Origin: Desulfarculus baarsii DSM 2075
Lineage (GTDB): Bacteria > Desulfobacterota > Desulfarculia > Desulfarculales > Desulfarculaceae
Direction: 5' to 3'
DNA: 64,000 nt
NCBI RefSeq assembly: GCF_000143965.1
Contig: NC_014365.1
Span: 3,561,501-3,625,500 of the forward strand
Positions 39,025-48,188 of the stretch are shown in pieces; position 1 is the stretch's first letter, and every line of letters starts with the position of its first letter. The position numbers and the translations under genes are program-made. Under the pieces are notes generated by a model, which worked only from the letters and a program-made list of their open reading frames with translations, made no database searches and was not told where the DNA came from.

Positions 39025-40131
39025 ATGAACTTCGATCTGACCGATAGACAAAAAGAAATGAAAAAGGCCCTCGAAGGCCTGCTGGCCGACGATGGGGCCA
39101 AGGCCGATCTGGCCGATCTGCGCGGCCAACGCGTCCGCCCGGCCCTGCTCGGCCTGACCGGGCGTCTGGCCGGTGCGGGCTATCCGGGCCTGAGCGCGGG
39201 CGACCCCGCCCTGACCGTGGCCCAGGAAACCGTGGCCAGCCTCTGCCCGTCGTTGTTTCTGGGCCTGGAATACAGCGCCCGGGTCTTTGGCCGGCTGGTG
39301 GAGGAGCTGGGTTCGGCCGCGCAAAAGCAGGCCATCCTGCCGGCGCTGACGGCCGGGCGGGCCATCGGCGCGCTGGCCATGGCCGAACAAAACACCAGCC
39401 TGGAGAAAAACGCCTCGCAAACCACGGCCACGCCGGCCGCGGGCGGCCTGCTGTTGCGCGGCCGCAAGGGCCCGACCATCAACGCGCCCCTGGCCGACTG
39501 GCTGGCCGTGGTGGCGACTGGCCCCGACGGCCCGCTGTGCTGCCTTGTGCCGGCCGACGCGCCGGGCCTGAACCTTGGCCCGCGTCTGGCCACCGTTGGT
39601 CTGGACGGCCTGGCCGTGGCCGAGCTGGAGCTCGACGGCTGCCTTGTGCCGGGCGAGATGACCATCCCCCTGGGCGCGGCGGGCCCGGCGACCATCCGCG
39701 CCTTCGAGGATCAGGTGCTGGCGGTGGCCGCCCTGGGCGTGGCCTGGCGGGCCTATCACGCCGCCCGGTTGCGGGCCAAGGAGCACAAAAGCGGCGGCAA
39801 ACCGATCATCGCTTATCAGGAAATCGGCTTTAAGCTGGCCGAGATGCTCACTTATGTGCAATCATCCCAGCTTTTGGCCTACCGCGCCGCCTGGCTGCGC
39901 GAGGCCGGCGACCGCGAGGCCGCCGTCACCGCCCTCAGCGCCAAGGTCTACATCGCCGAGTCGGCCGAAAAGGTGGCCTCGGAGGCCATGCAGATCATGG
40001 GCGGAGCGGGGTTTATCCGCGGCAACGCCGCCGAGGAAAGCTACCGCGACGCCAAGTTCCTGGGCCTGGCCGGCACCTCCAACGAGATCGGACGGATGAA
40101 GATCGCCGACACTCTGCTGGATTGGTATTGA
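39025..40131 (+). CDS. Divergent acyl-CoA dehydrogenase-like protein
   Basis: 368 residues, clearly of the acyl-CoA dehydrogenase fold (MNFDLTDRQKEMKK start, KVYIAESAEKVASEAMQIMGGAGFIRGN, TSNEIGRMKIADTLLDWY end) but with key segments degraded: the usual LTEPxAGSD FAD/substrate motif reads AMAEQNTSLEK, and the MCAD catalytic Glu is Ala (LAGTSNEI). It may partner with dehydrogenase 1 as a regulatory or structural subunit, as seen in some heteromeric enzymes; inference. Start ATG 39025 (ATG 39016 nearby). Confidence 0.72.
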   Translation: MNFDLTDRQKEMKKALEGLLADDGAKADLADLRGQRVRPALLGLTGRLAGAGYPGLSAGDPALTVAQETVASLCPSLFLGLEYSARVFGRLVEELGSAAQKQAILPALTAGRAIGALAMAEQNTSLEKNASQTTATPAAGGLLLRGRKGPTINAPLADWLAVVATGPDGPLCCLVPADAPGLNLGPRLATVGLDGLAVAELELDGCLVPGEMTIPLGAAGPATIRAFEDQVLAVAALGVAWRAYHAARLRAKEHKSGGKPIIAYQEIGFKLAEMLTYVQSSQLLAYRAAWLREAGDREAAVTALSAKVYIAESAEKVASEAMQIMGGAGFIRGNAAEESYRDAKFLGLAGTSNEIGRMKIADTLLDWY

Positions 40132-40183
40132 TCGGCCGCGCCGACCCTAACCGCGGGCAAACAGTTTTGCAAGAGGCAAGCAC

Positions 40184-41800
40184 ATGCAAGTAATCGAGAC
40201 CAGGATCGACACCAAAAGCGAATCCTACAAGGCCAACTACGCCCATAACGAAAACCTGGTGGCCCAGCTCAACGCCGAGCTGGACAAGGCCGCCAACGAG
40301 CGCTCGGAGCGGGCGCTCAAGCGCGCCGCCGAACTGGGCAAGCTGCCGCCGCGCAAGCGCCTGGAGCTTTTGCTCGACCGCAACAGCCCCTTTCTGGAGA
40401 TAGCGCCCCTGGCCGCGCGCAATCAATACGACAAGAAGGTCCACGGCGCGGGCATGATCATCGGCATCGGCGTGGTGGCCGGCCGCGAGGTGCTGGTCAG
40501 CGCCAACGATTATCTGATCAAGGGCGGCACGGTCTATCCGCTGGGCGTCAAGAAGAGCTTGCGCGCCCAGGAGATCGTCATGGAAAACCATCTGCCCATG
40601 ATCAACCTGGTCGACTCGGGCGGCGCGTTTCTGCCCTTGCAGTCGGAGATCTTCCCCGACAAGGATGACGGCGGCCGCACCTTCTTCAACCAGGCCCTGA
40701 TGTCCAAGATGAACATCCATCAGATCACCGGCGTGTTCGGCCTGTGCACCGCCGGCGGGGCCTACGTGCCGGCCATGAGCGACGATGTGGTCCACGTCAA
40801 GAACACCGGGGCCATCTTCCTGGGTGGGCCGCCGCTGGTGCGCGCGGCCACCGGCGAGGAGGTCAGCGCCGAGGAGTTGGGCGGGGCCGATCTGCACTGC
40901 CGCGAGTCCGGCGTCAGCGACTATTTCGCCGAGGACGACGCCCACGCCATCCAGATCATCCGCGACATCGTGGCCAATCTGCCCCCGGCCCGCAAGACCG
41001 ACATCGGCCTGCGCCAGGCCAAGGCCCCGCTCTACGAGGCCAAGGAGATCTACGGCATCGTGCCGCCCCAGCTCTCCACGCCCTACGACGTGCGCGAGGT
41101 CATCGCCCGCATGGTCGACGGCAGCGAGTTTCTGGAGTTCAAGGAGCGCTTCGGGCCGACGCTGGTCTGCGGCTGGGCCTATATCCACGGTTATCCGGTG
41201 GGCATTCTGGGCAACAACGGCGTGCTGTTCAGCGAAAGCTCGCAAAAGGCCACCCAGTTTATCCAGCTCTGCGACCGCCGGGGCATCCCGCTGGTTTTCT
41301 TGCAGAACATCAACGGCTACATCATCGGCCGCGAATACGAGCGCGGCGGCATCACCAAGGACGGCCACAAGATGGTCGCCGCCGTCAGTTGCGCCACCGT
41401 GCCCAAGTTCACCGTGATCGTCGGGGCCAGCTTTGGCGCGGGCAACTACGGCATGTGCGGCCGGGCCTATGGCCCGCGCTTTTTGTGGATGTGGCCAAAC
41501 GCCCAGATCGGCGTGATGGGCGGCGAGCAGGCCGCCGGCGTGCTGGTCACGGTCAAAAACGACCAGTTGGCCCGCGAGGGCAAGCCGCCCATGAGCCAAG
41601 AGGAAGTGGAGGCCATCAAGGTTCCGGTGATGCAGGCGGCCCTGGCCGAGGGCGACGCCTATTACTCGACCAGCATGCTCTGGGACGACGGCGTCCTCGA
41701 CCCGGCCAAGACCCGCGACGTCCTGGGCCTGGCCATTTCGGCCTCGCTCAACGGCCCTCTCCACGCCGACCGTCAGGGTTTCGGCGTTTTCCGGATGTAG
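40184..41800 (+). CDS. Acyl-CoA carboxylase carboxyltransferase (MCC beta/LiuB/AtuC type)
   Basis: 538 residues. Crotonase-fold CT subunit: NLVDSGGAFLPLQSEIFPDKDDGGR, GLCTAGGAYVPAMSD, and the oxyanion loops VGASFGAGNYGMCGRAYGPRF typical of biotin-dependent carboxyltransferases; ends FGVFRM as in methylcrotonyl-CoA carboxylase beta. Transfers CO2 from carboxybiotin to an acyl-CoA, probably 3-methylcrotonyl-CoA or geranyl-CoA. Works with the biotin carboxylase at 41814 and carrier at 45072. Confidence 0.92.
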   Translation: MQVIETRIDTKSESYKANYAHNENLVAQLNAELDKAANERSERALKRAAELGKLPPRKRLELLLDRNSPFLEIAPLAARNQYDKKVHGAGMIIGIGVVAGREVLVSANDYLIKGGTVYPLGVKKSLRAQEIVMENHLPMINLVDSGGAFLPLQSEIFPDKDDGGRTFFNQALMSKMNIHQITGVFGLCTAGGAYVPAMSDDVVHVKNTGAIFLGGPPLVRAATGEEVSAEELGGADLHCRESGVSDYFAEDDAHAIQIIRDIVANLPPARKTDIGLRQAKAPLYEAKEIYGIVPPQLSTPYDVREVIARMVDGSEFLEFKERFGPTLVCGWAYIHGYPVGILGNNGVLFSESSQKATQFIQLCDRRGIPLVFLQNINGYIIGREYERGGITKDGHKMVAAVSCATVPKFTVIVGASFGAGNYGMCGRAYGPRFLWMWPNAQIGVMGGEQAAGVLVTVKNDQLAREGKPPMSQEEVEAIKVPVMQAALAEGDAYYSTSMLWDDGVLDPAKTRDVLGLAISASLNGPLHADRQGFGVFRM

Positions 41801-41813
41801 GGGGAGGCCAGCC

Positions 41814-43301
41814 ATGTTTAAAAAAGTGCTTATCGCCAACCGTGGCGAAATCGCCGTGCGCGTCATGCGCTCCTGCCGTGAAATGGGCCTGGGGACCGTG
41901 GCCGTCTATTCCGACGTGGACGCCCACGCCCTGCACGTGCTGGAGGCCGACGAGGCCGTCTGCCTGGGCCAGGCCGAACCGGCGGCCAGCTACCTGAACA
42001 TCGCCAAAATCATTGAGGCGGCCAAACAGACCGGGGCCGAGGCCATCCACCCCGGCTATGGCTTTTTGGCCGAAAACGCCCACTTCGCCACGGCCTGCGC
42101 CAAGGCCGGGCTGGTGTTCATCGGCCCCTCGCCCCGGGTCATCGAGGAGTTGGGCTCCAAGACCCGCGCCCGCCAGATCATGGAAAAAGCCGGCGTGCCG
42201 CTGATCCCGGGCATGCTCGAACCCACCATGGACGCCGACGTGCTGTTGGCCGAGGCCCAGCGCATGGGCTATCCGGTGTTGATCAAGGCCGTGGCCGGCG
42301 GCGGCGGCAAGGGCATGCGCATGGTGGCCAAGGCCGAGGAGATGCGCGAGGCCTGCGCCTCGGCCTGCGGCGAGGCCCAAAAGGCCTTTGGCGACGGCAA
42401 CGTCTATCTGGAAAAAAACCTGATCCAGCCCCGCCACGTCGAGATCCAGATTTTGGCCGACAGCCACGGCAACGTGGTGCATCTGTTCGAGCGCGAGTGC
42501 TCGATCCAGCGCCGGCACCAAAAGATCGTCGAGGAGACGCCCTCGGTGGCCCTGACCCCCGAAACGCGCCAGGCCATGGGCCGGGCCGCCGTGGCCGCGG
42601 CCAAGGCCGCCGGCTACGTGGGCGCGGGCACGGTGGAGTTTCTGCTCGATCACGACGGCCGGAGCTTCTATTTCCTGGAGGTCAACACCCGGCTGCAAGT
42701 CGAGCACCCCATCACCGAACTGACCACCGGCGTGGACCTGGTGCGCTTGCAGGTCGAGATCGCCGCCGGGGCCGCGCTGCCCTTTGGCCAGGACGACCTG
42801 GCCCAGCGGGGCCACGCCATCGAATGCCGCGTCTACGCCGAGGATCCCGAGGCCGACTTCTTTCCCTCGCCGGGCCGGCTGCTGGTCCACCGCGAGCCCA
42901 AGGGCCCCGGCGTGCGCAACGATTGCGGCGTCTACGAGGGCTTTGAAGTGCCCATGGACTACGACCCCATCCTGGCCAAGCTGGTCACCCACGGCCGCAC
43001 CAGGGAAGAGGCCCGCCAACGCATGATCCGCGCCCTGCAAAACTATGTCGTGCTGGGCGTCAAGACCTCCATCGGCTTTTTGACCGACGTGCTGGCCTCC
43101 GAGCCGTTCATCGCCGGCCAGACCTACACCGACTTCATCCCCCGCCATTTCGCCGGTTGGCGGCAAAGCGCCGACGATCTGGAACTGGCGGCGCTGGCCT
43201 ACGCGGCCGGCGAGAGCAGCCAGACAAACGTGGCCAGCGGGCCGGGCAAGGCCGCCGGCTGGCCCACGCCATGGCAGACACTGGGCGGCTGGCGCTTGTA
43301 G
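41814..43301 (+). CDS. Biotin carboxylase subunit (stand-alone)
   Basis: 495 residues. ATP-grasp biotin carboxylase: KVLIANRGEIAVRVMRSC, HPGYGFLAENA, the glycine loop KAVAGGGGKGMRMV, ECSIQRRHQKIVEE and EVNTRLQVEH. It stops after the BC domain, so the biotin carrier is on a separate polypeptide (45072-45584), with the acyl-CoA synthetase gene in between. Starts 13 bp after the carboxyltransferase stop; ATG 41814. Confidence 0.93.
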   Translation: MFKKVLIANRGEIAVRVMRSCREMGLGTVAVYSDVDAHALHVLEADEAVCLGQAEPAASYLNIAKIIEAAKQTGAEAIHPGYGFLAENAHFATACAKAGLVFIGPSPRVIEELGSKTRARQIMEKAGVPLIPGMLEPTMDADVLLAEAQRMGYPVLIKAVAGGGGKGMRMVAKAEEMREACASACGEAQKAFGDGNVYLEKNLIQPRHVEIQILADSHGNVVHLFERECSIQRRHQKIVEETPSVALTPETRQAMGRAAVAAAKAAGYVGAGTVEFLLDHDGRSFYFLEVNTRLQVEHPITELTTGVDLVRLQVEIAAGAALPFGQDDLAQRGHAIECRVYAEDPEADFFPSPGRLLVHREPKGPGVRNDCGVYEGFEVPMDYDPILAKLVTHGRTREEARQRMIRALQNYVVLGVKTSIGFLTDVLASEPFIAGQTYTDFIPRHFAGWRQSADDLELAALAYAAGESSQTNVASGPGKAAGWPTPWQTLGGWRL

Positions 43302-43345
43302 CCCCGGCCCCTTCAACCGCGGCGAAAATCAAGGAGTATCGGCCC

Positions 43346-45040
43346 ATGATCTACGGTCCCGAAAGGTGGTTGAAATCCTACGACCCCGGCGTGCCGGCGG
43401 ATATCGAACCACAACGCGGCTCCATCGGCGGGCGCTACCGCCAGACGGCCGGCCGTTATGGCTCCCAGACGGCGCTGTTGTTCATGGGCGCGACCATGAC
43501 CCACGGCCAGGTGCTGGAGGCGGCCAAACGCTTCGCCGCGTTGCTGCGGGCCCACGGCGTGGGGCGTGGCGACGTGGTGGGCGTGCATCTGCCCAACACC
43601 CCCCAATACGTCATCGCCGTGCTGGGCGCGTTGCTAAACGGCTCGGCGATCACCGGCGTTTCGCCGCTTTTGATGCCAGACGAGCTGGCCCACCAGCTAA
43701 ACGACTGCGGGGCCAAGGCCCTGGTCACCCTCGACGCCCTGTTTCAAGAGCGCTTCAAGGGCGTGGCCGGCCGCATCCCCGGCCTCAAGCTGGTGCTGGC
43801 CACCAGCATCGCCGACTATCTGCCGGGCCTCAAGCGGGTCTTGGCCAAGCTGCTGAAAAAAGTGCCCAGCGGCAAGGTCGAGCCCCTGGCCGGCAAGACG
43901 GTGCTGGATTTCCGCCGGGCCGTCAACGCCTCGCCGGCCGATGACCTGGAAGTGCTGGTCGAGGAAAACGACCTGGCGTTCATTCAATACACCGGCGGCA
44001 CCACCGGCCTGCCCAAGGGGGCCCAGCTCACCCACGGCAACCTGTTGGCCAACCTGGCCCAGTTCGGCGCGTGGTATGGGGCCAAGATGGGCCAGGGCCG
44101 CTATCTGTCGGGCTATCCCATGTTCCACATCGCCGGGCTGTTTCTGGCCCTCAACGGGCTGATGTTCGGCGGGGCCCAGTCGCTGATCCCCGATCCGCGC
44201 AACGCCAAGCACATCGTCGCCGAGATGGCCGCCTTCAAGCCCAGCCTCATGGCCAACGTGCCCTCGCTGTGGATGATGCTCCTGGCCGAACCGGGCTTCA
44301 AGGATCTGGACTTCAGCGGCCTGGAGGTGTGCATCACCGCCGCCGCGCCCATGCCGGTGGAGTCGCTCAAGGCGCTGGAGGCGGTCATCGGCCAGGGCAA
44401 GATCTCCGAGCTGGTGGGCATGACCGAGACCAGCCCGGTCATCGCCTGCAACCCGGTGCGCGGCCCCAAAAAGCCCGGCTCGGTGGGCCTGCCCATCCCC
44501 GGCACGCTGGTGCGCCTGGTGGACCTGGCCGAGGGCAAGGACGAGGTCGCCCTGGGCCAGGCGGGCGAGTTGTGTGTTTGCGGGCCCCAGGTCATGCGCG
44601 GCTATCACAACAAGCCCGACGAGAGCGCCGGCGTCCTGCGCCCCCACGACGGCAAGACGTGGATGCACACCGGCGACGTGGCGGTGATGGACGAAGACGG
44701 CTACCTGTTCATCGTCGATCGCACCAAGGACATGGTCAATGTCTCGGGCTACAAGGTTTTCCCCCGCGAGGTCGAGGAAAAATTCTACACCCACCCGGCG
44801 GTGCAGGCCTGCGCGGTGGTCGGCGTGGTCGATCCCGACCGCCCCGGCTCCGAGATCGTCAAGCTGGTGGTGCAGCTCGACGAGGCCCACAAGCAAAAAC
44901 CCGGCCCCGAAATGGAAAAGGAACTGCTGACCTTTATCAAGGACAAGGTCGCGCCCTACAAGACGCCCAAGCTGGTGCAGTTCGTGGAGCAGATTCCGCT
45001 GACCTCGGTGGGCAAGGTCGATAAAAAGGCCTTGCGCTAG
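43346..45040 (+). CDS. AMP-forming acyl-CoA synthetase
   Basis: 564 residues. ANL superfamily: P-loop YTGGTTGLPKGAQLTHGN, GMTETSPVIACN (A5), hinge and A8 region HTGDVAVMDEDGYLFIVDRTKDM, catalytic Lys in SVGKVDKKALR at the C-terminus. Activates a free acid to its CoA ester, the logical entry step of this cluster. ATG 43346 has AAGGAG nine bases upstream. Sits between the biotin carboxylase and the biotin carrier genes. Confidence 0.92.
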   Translation: MIYGPERWLKSYDPGVPADIEPQRGSIGGRYRQTAGRYGSQTALLFMGATMTHGQVLEAAKRFAALLRAHGVGRGDVVGVHLPNTPQYVIAVLGALLNGSAITGVSPLLMPDELAHQLNDCGAKALVTLDALFQERFKGVAGRIPGLKLVLATSIADYLPGLKRVLAKLLKKVPSGKVEPLAGKTVLDFRRAVNASPADDLEVLVEENDLAFIQYTGGTTGLPKGAQLTHGNLLANLAQFGAWYGAKMGQGRYLSGYPMFHIAGLFLALNGLMFGGAQSLIPDPRNAKHIVAEMAAFKPSLMANVPSLWMMLLAEPGFKDLDFSGLEVCITAAAPMPVESLKALEAVIGQGKISELVGMTETSPVIACNPVRGPKKPGSVGLPIPGTLVRLVDLAEGKDEVALGQAGELCVCGPQVMRGYHNKPDESAGVLRPHDGKTWMHTGDVAVMDEDGYLFIVDRTKDMVNVSGYKVFPREVEEKFYTHPAVQACAVVGVVDPDRPGSEIVKLVVQLDEAHKQKPGPEMEKELLTFIKDKVAPYKTPKLVQFVEQIPLTSVGKVDKKALR

Positions 45041-45071
45041 GGGCGGCGCGCCAAAACAAAGGAGACTGTCG

Positions 45072-45584
45072 TTGGACTACCGACTGGAAATAGCCGAGGA
45101 AAACATCGAATTGCAACTGACGCCCGCCGACGGCGACAAGGCCGTGGCCACCCTGGGCGAGCAGACCCGCCAGTTGGCCATGACCCGCCTGGCCGACGGC
45201 TCGCTGGCCCTGTTCGTCGACGGCCGGCCCTTGCGGGCCTATCACGCGGCCACGGCCGAGGGCGGCTGGGTCCACGTGGCCGGCCGGGCCTACCAGGTCA
45301 AGGACCACGACAAGGCCCCGGCCCGGCGCAAAGCCAGCGCCGACGACGGCCCCGGCCAGGTCACCCCGCCCATGCCGGCGGTGGTGGTGCGCATTGCCTG
45401 CGCCGTGGGCGACGAGGTGATCAAGGGTCAGGGCCTGGTGGTGGTCAGCGCCATGAAAATGGAAACGACCCTGGCCGCGCCCTACCCCGGCAAGGTGACG
45501 GCCGTCAATTGCCAGGTCGACGGCAAGGTCATGCCCGGCGACATTTTGGTCGATATCGAACCATACGCCGAGGAGGAGGCCTGA
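45072..45584 (+). CDS. Biotin carrier subunit with BT-like domain
   Basis: 170 residues. N-terminal ~90 residues resemble the BT interaction domain of MCC/PCC alpha subunits (YRLEIAEENIELQL, HVAGRAYQVKD); C-terminal biotinyl domain has biotinylation site SAMKMETTL. TTG start at 45072 with GGAGA six bases upstream. The alpha chain of the usual carboxylase is thus split in two. Start of the next gene is two bases past its stop. Confidence 0.9.
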   Translation: MDYRLEIAEENIELQLTPADGDKAVATLGEQTRQLAMTRLADGSLALFVDGRPLRAYHAATAEGGWVHVAGRAYQVKDHDKAPARRKASADDGPGQVTPPMPAVVVRIACAVGDEVIKGQGLVVVSAMKMETTLAAPYPGKVTAVNCQVDGKVMPGDILVDIEPYAEEEA

Positions 45585-45586
45585 TC

Positions 45587-46363
45587 ATGACCGACGAGCT
45601 ACTGCTTGCCATCGAAAACCGCGTGGCCGTGATCACCCTCAACCGGCCCGACAAGCGCAACGCCCTCAGCCCCCAGATGATCGAGGCCTTCCACGCCTAT
45701 CTGGACCAGATCGACGCCGATGACCTGGCGCGGGTCGTCTGCCTGCGCGCCGCCGGCGAAAAGGCCTTTTGCGCCGGGGCCGACCTGGGCGGCGGCCTGG
45801 CCGGCGCGCCCGACGACGCATCGTCGCCGCCCCGGCGCTACGCGGCGCTGCTGGGCCGCATGGCCGGCTTTGGCAAGCCCATCGTGGCCAAGGTCGGCGG
45901 GCCCTGCCTGGCCGGCGGCACGGGGCTGATGCTGGCCAGCCACATCGTGGTGGCCCGCGCCGACGTCTATTTCAGCCTGCCGGAAGTGAACGTGGGCATC
46001 TTTCCCTTCATGGTCGGAGCGCTTTTGCTGCGCAACGTCTTGTGGAAAAAGGCCCTGGAAATGGCCCTGACCGGCCGCAAGGTCGGCGCCGAGGAGGCCG
46101 AGCGCATCGGCATGATCACCAGCGCCGTGGCCCCCGAGGACTTCGAGCGCCACGTGGACGGCCTGCTCGGCGGCCTGAGCGGCCGTAGCCCCGTGGGCAT
46201 GCGCCTGGGCCTGGAGGCCTTCCGCCGGCTGATCGACATGCCCCTGGAGGCCGGGTTGCAAGATCTTAGCCTGACGCTACTCAAGGCCGCCAAGACCGAC
46301 GACGCCCGCGAAGGCGTCATGGCCTTTCTGGAAAAACGCCAGCCCAACTTCACCGGCAAGTAG
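45587..46363 (+). CDS. Enoyl-CoA hydratase/isomerase (methylglutaconyl-CoA hydratase-like)
   Basis: 258 residues, crotonase fold: ITLNRPDKRNALSPQM, CAGADLGGGL with oxyanion hole, and GGPCLAGGTGLMLASH. Catalytic acid region SLPEVNVGIFPF. In Liu/Atu-type clusters this position is filled by methylglutaconyl-CoA or isohexenylglutaconyl-CoA hydratase. ATG at 45587 is two bases after the carrier stop. Assignment of substrate rests on context. Confidence 0.85.
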   Translation: MTDELLLAIENRVAVITLNRPDKRNALSPQMIEAFHAYLDQIDADDLARVVCLRAAGEKAFCAGADLGGGLAGAPDDASSPPRRYAALLGRMAGFGKPIVAKVGGPCLAGGTGLMLASHIVVARADVYFSLPEVNVGIFPFMVGALLLRNVLWKKALEMALTGRKVGAEEAERIGMITSAVAPEDFERHVDGLLGGLSGRSPVGMRLGLEAFRRLIDMPLEAGLQDLSLTLLKAAKTDDAREGVMAFLEKRQPNFTGK

Positions 46364-46373
46364 GAGGGTTCCC

Positions 46374-48134
46374 ATGGCCGACAAGCAAAAACTCATCGTC
46401 GCCAATTGCAGCGGCTTTTTCGGCGACCGCTTCAGCGCGGCCAAGGAGATGGTCTCGGGCGGGCCCATCGACGTGCTCACCGGCGACTACCTGGCCGAGC
46501 TGACCATGGCCATCCTCCTGCGCGCCAAGCAAAAAGACCCCTCCGGCGGCTATTGCTCCACCTTCCTCAAGCAGATGGAGCAGGTCATGGGCCCCTGCCT
46601 GGACAAGGGCGTCAAGGTCGTCTCCAACGCCGGCGGGCTCAACCCCCAGGGCCTGGCCGAGGCCCTGATCAAGGTCGCCGCCGAACTGGGCCTGCACCCC
46701 AAGATCGCCTACATCACCGGCGACGACCTGGCCCCCCGGCTCAAGGACTTGCAAGAGCAAGGCGAGGAGTTGGCCCATCTGGACACGGGCCTGCCCCTGG
46801 CCCGGAGCGGGGCCTTCCCCATCTCGGCCAACGCCTATCTGGGCGGCTGGGGCGTGGCCGCGGCCCTGGCCAAGGGCGCCGACATCGTCGTGGCCGGCCG
46901 CCTGGCCGACGCGGCGGTGGTCATGGGCCCGGCGGCCTGGGCCTTTGGCTGGCGGCAAGACGACTGGGACGCCCTGGCCGGCGCGGCCGTGGCCGGCCAT
47001 ATCGTCGAATGCGGTTGCCAGGCCAGCGGCGGCAATTATTCCTTCATCGACGAGGTGCCCAGCTTCCGGCGGGTGGGCTTCCCCATCGCCGAGATATACC
47101 CCGACGGCTCGTCGGTGATCACCAAGCACCCCGGCACGGGCGGCCTGGTCTCGCTGGGCACGGTCACGGCCCAGCTCTTGTACGAGGTGCGCGGGCCCAT
47201 CTACCTCACGCCCGACGTCGGCGCGCGCTTCGACACCATCGAGCTGACCCAGCAAGGGACCGACCGCGTGCTGGTCCAGGGCGTCAAGGGCCTGCCCGCC
47301 CCCGAGACGACCAAGGTCTGCATCAATAATTTTTATGGCCATCGCAACACCATGACCGTGTTGCTCACCGGCCTGGACATCGAAAAGAAGGCCCGCATCG
47401 TCGAGGAGAGCCTCTTTGACGTGCTGGGGCCCAAGGAGTCCTTCGCCGTCTGCGACGTGCAACTATTGCGCTACGACAAGGCCGACCCGCCCAGCAACGA
47501 GGAGGCCTGGGCCCATCTGCGCGTCTCGCTGATGGACCCCGACAAAAAGAAGGTCGGCCGCGCCTTCAGCAGCGCCGTCGTCGAGCTGGCCCTGGCCAAC
47601 ATCCCCGGCTTCACCCTGACCAGCCCGCCCTCCGATGGCTCGCCGGCCATCCAGCACTGGCCGGCCCTGATCGGCGTGGACAAGATCAGCCAGCATGTGT
47701 TCATCGACGGCCAGGAGATCGTCGTGCCGGCGGCCGGGCCGCGCACCCCGGCCAAGGACGTCGCCGCCCCGGCCATCGACATCCCGCCCGCGCCAGGCGG
47801 CAAGCTGGTCAAAGCGCCCCTGGGCCGGGCCTTCGCCACGCGCAGCGGCGACAAGGGCGGCAACGCCAACCTGGGCGTCTGGGCCAGGACGCCCCAGGCC
47901 TTTGCCTGGCTGCGCCAGTTTTTAACCACCGAAAAGCTGGGCCAGCTCTTGCCCGACTGCGCCGGCTTCGCCACCGAGCGCTACGAACTGCCCAACCTGC
48001 TGGCCCTGAATTTCTACATCAAGGGCCTGCTGGGCGAGGGCGTGGCCGCCTCGATCAAGGCCGACCCCCAAGCCAAGACTCTGGGTGAATACCTGCGCGC
48101 CAAGATCATCGAGATGCCCGAGTCCATTATCTGA
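46374..48134 (+). CDS. AtuA-like protein (DUF1446 plus C-terminal AtuA-type domain)
   Basis: 586 residues. The N-terminal ~450 residues match the DUF1446/AtuA family: NCSGFFGDRFSAA near the start, GDYLAELTMAIL, GGLNPQGLAEAL, ECGCQASGGNYSFID, then TGLD and other conserved loops; the C-terminal ~110 residues begin GRAFATRSGDKGGNANLGV, the separate AtuA C-terminal module. Essential in acyclic terpene and some other acid pathways but with no established reaction. Starts 10 bp after the hydratase. Confidence 0.85.
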   Translation: MADKQKLIVANCSGFFGDRFSAAKEMVSGGPIDVLTGDYLAELTMAILLRAKQKDPSGGYCSTFLKQMEQVMGPCLDKGVKVVSNAGGLNPQGLAEALIKVAAELGLHPKIAYITGDDLAPRLKDLQEQGEELAHLDTGLPLARSGAFPISANAYLGGWGVAAALAKGADIVVAGRLADAAVVMGPAAWAFGWRQDDWDALAGAAVAGHIVECGCQASGGNYSFIDEVPSFRRVGFPIAEIYPDGSSVITKHPGTGGLVSLGTVTAQLLYEVRGPIYLTPDVGARFDTIELTQQGTDRVLVQGVKGLPAPETTKVCINNFYGHRNTMTVLLTGLDIEKKARIVEESLFDVLGPKESFAVCDVQLLRYDKADPPSNEEAWAHLRVSLMDPDKKKVGRAFSSAVVELALANIPGFTLTSPPSDGSPAIQHWPALIGVDKISQHVFIDGQEIVVPAAGPRTPAKDVAAPAIDIPPAPGGKLVKAPLGRAFATRSGDKGGNANLGVWARTPQAFAWLRQFLTTEKLGQLLPDCAGFATERYELPNLLALNFYIKGLLGEGVAASIKADPQAKTLGEYLRAKIIEMPESII

Positions 48135-48188
48135 AAAAAACAGGGTGTGTGATAAGTCGGCCGCCCGCCGGCCGGAGGAGACGACCCG

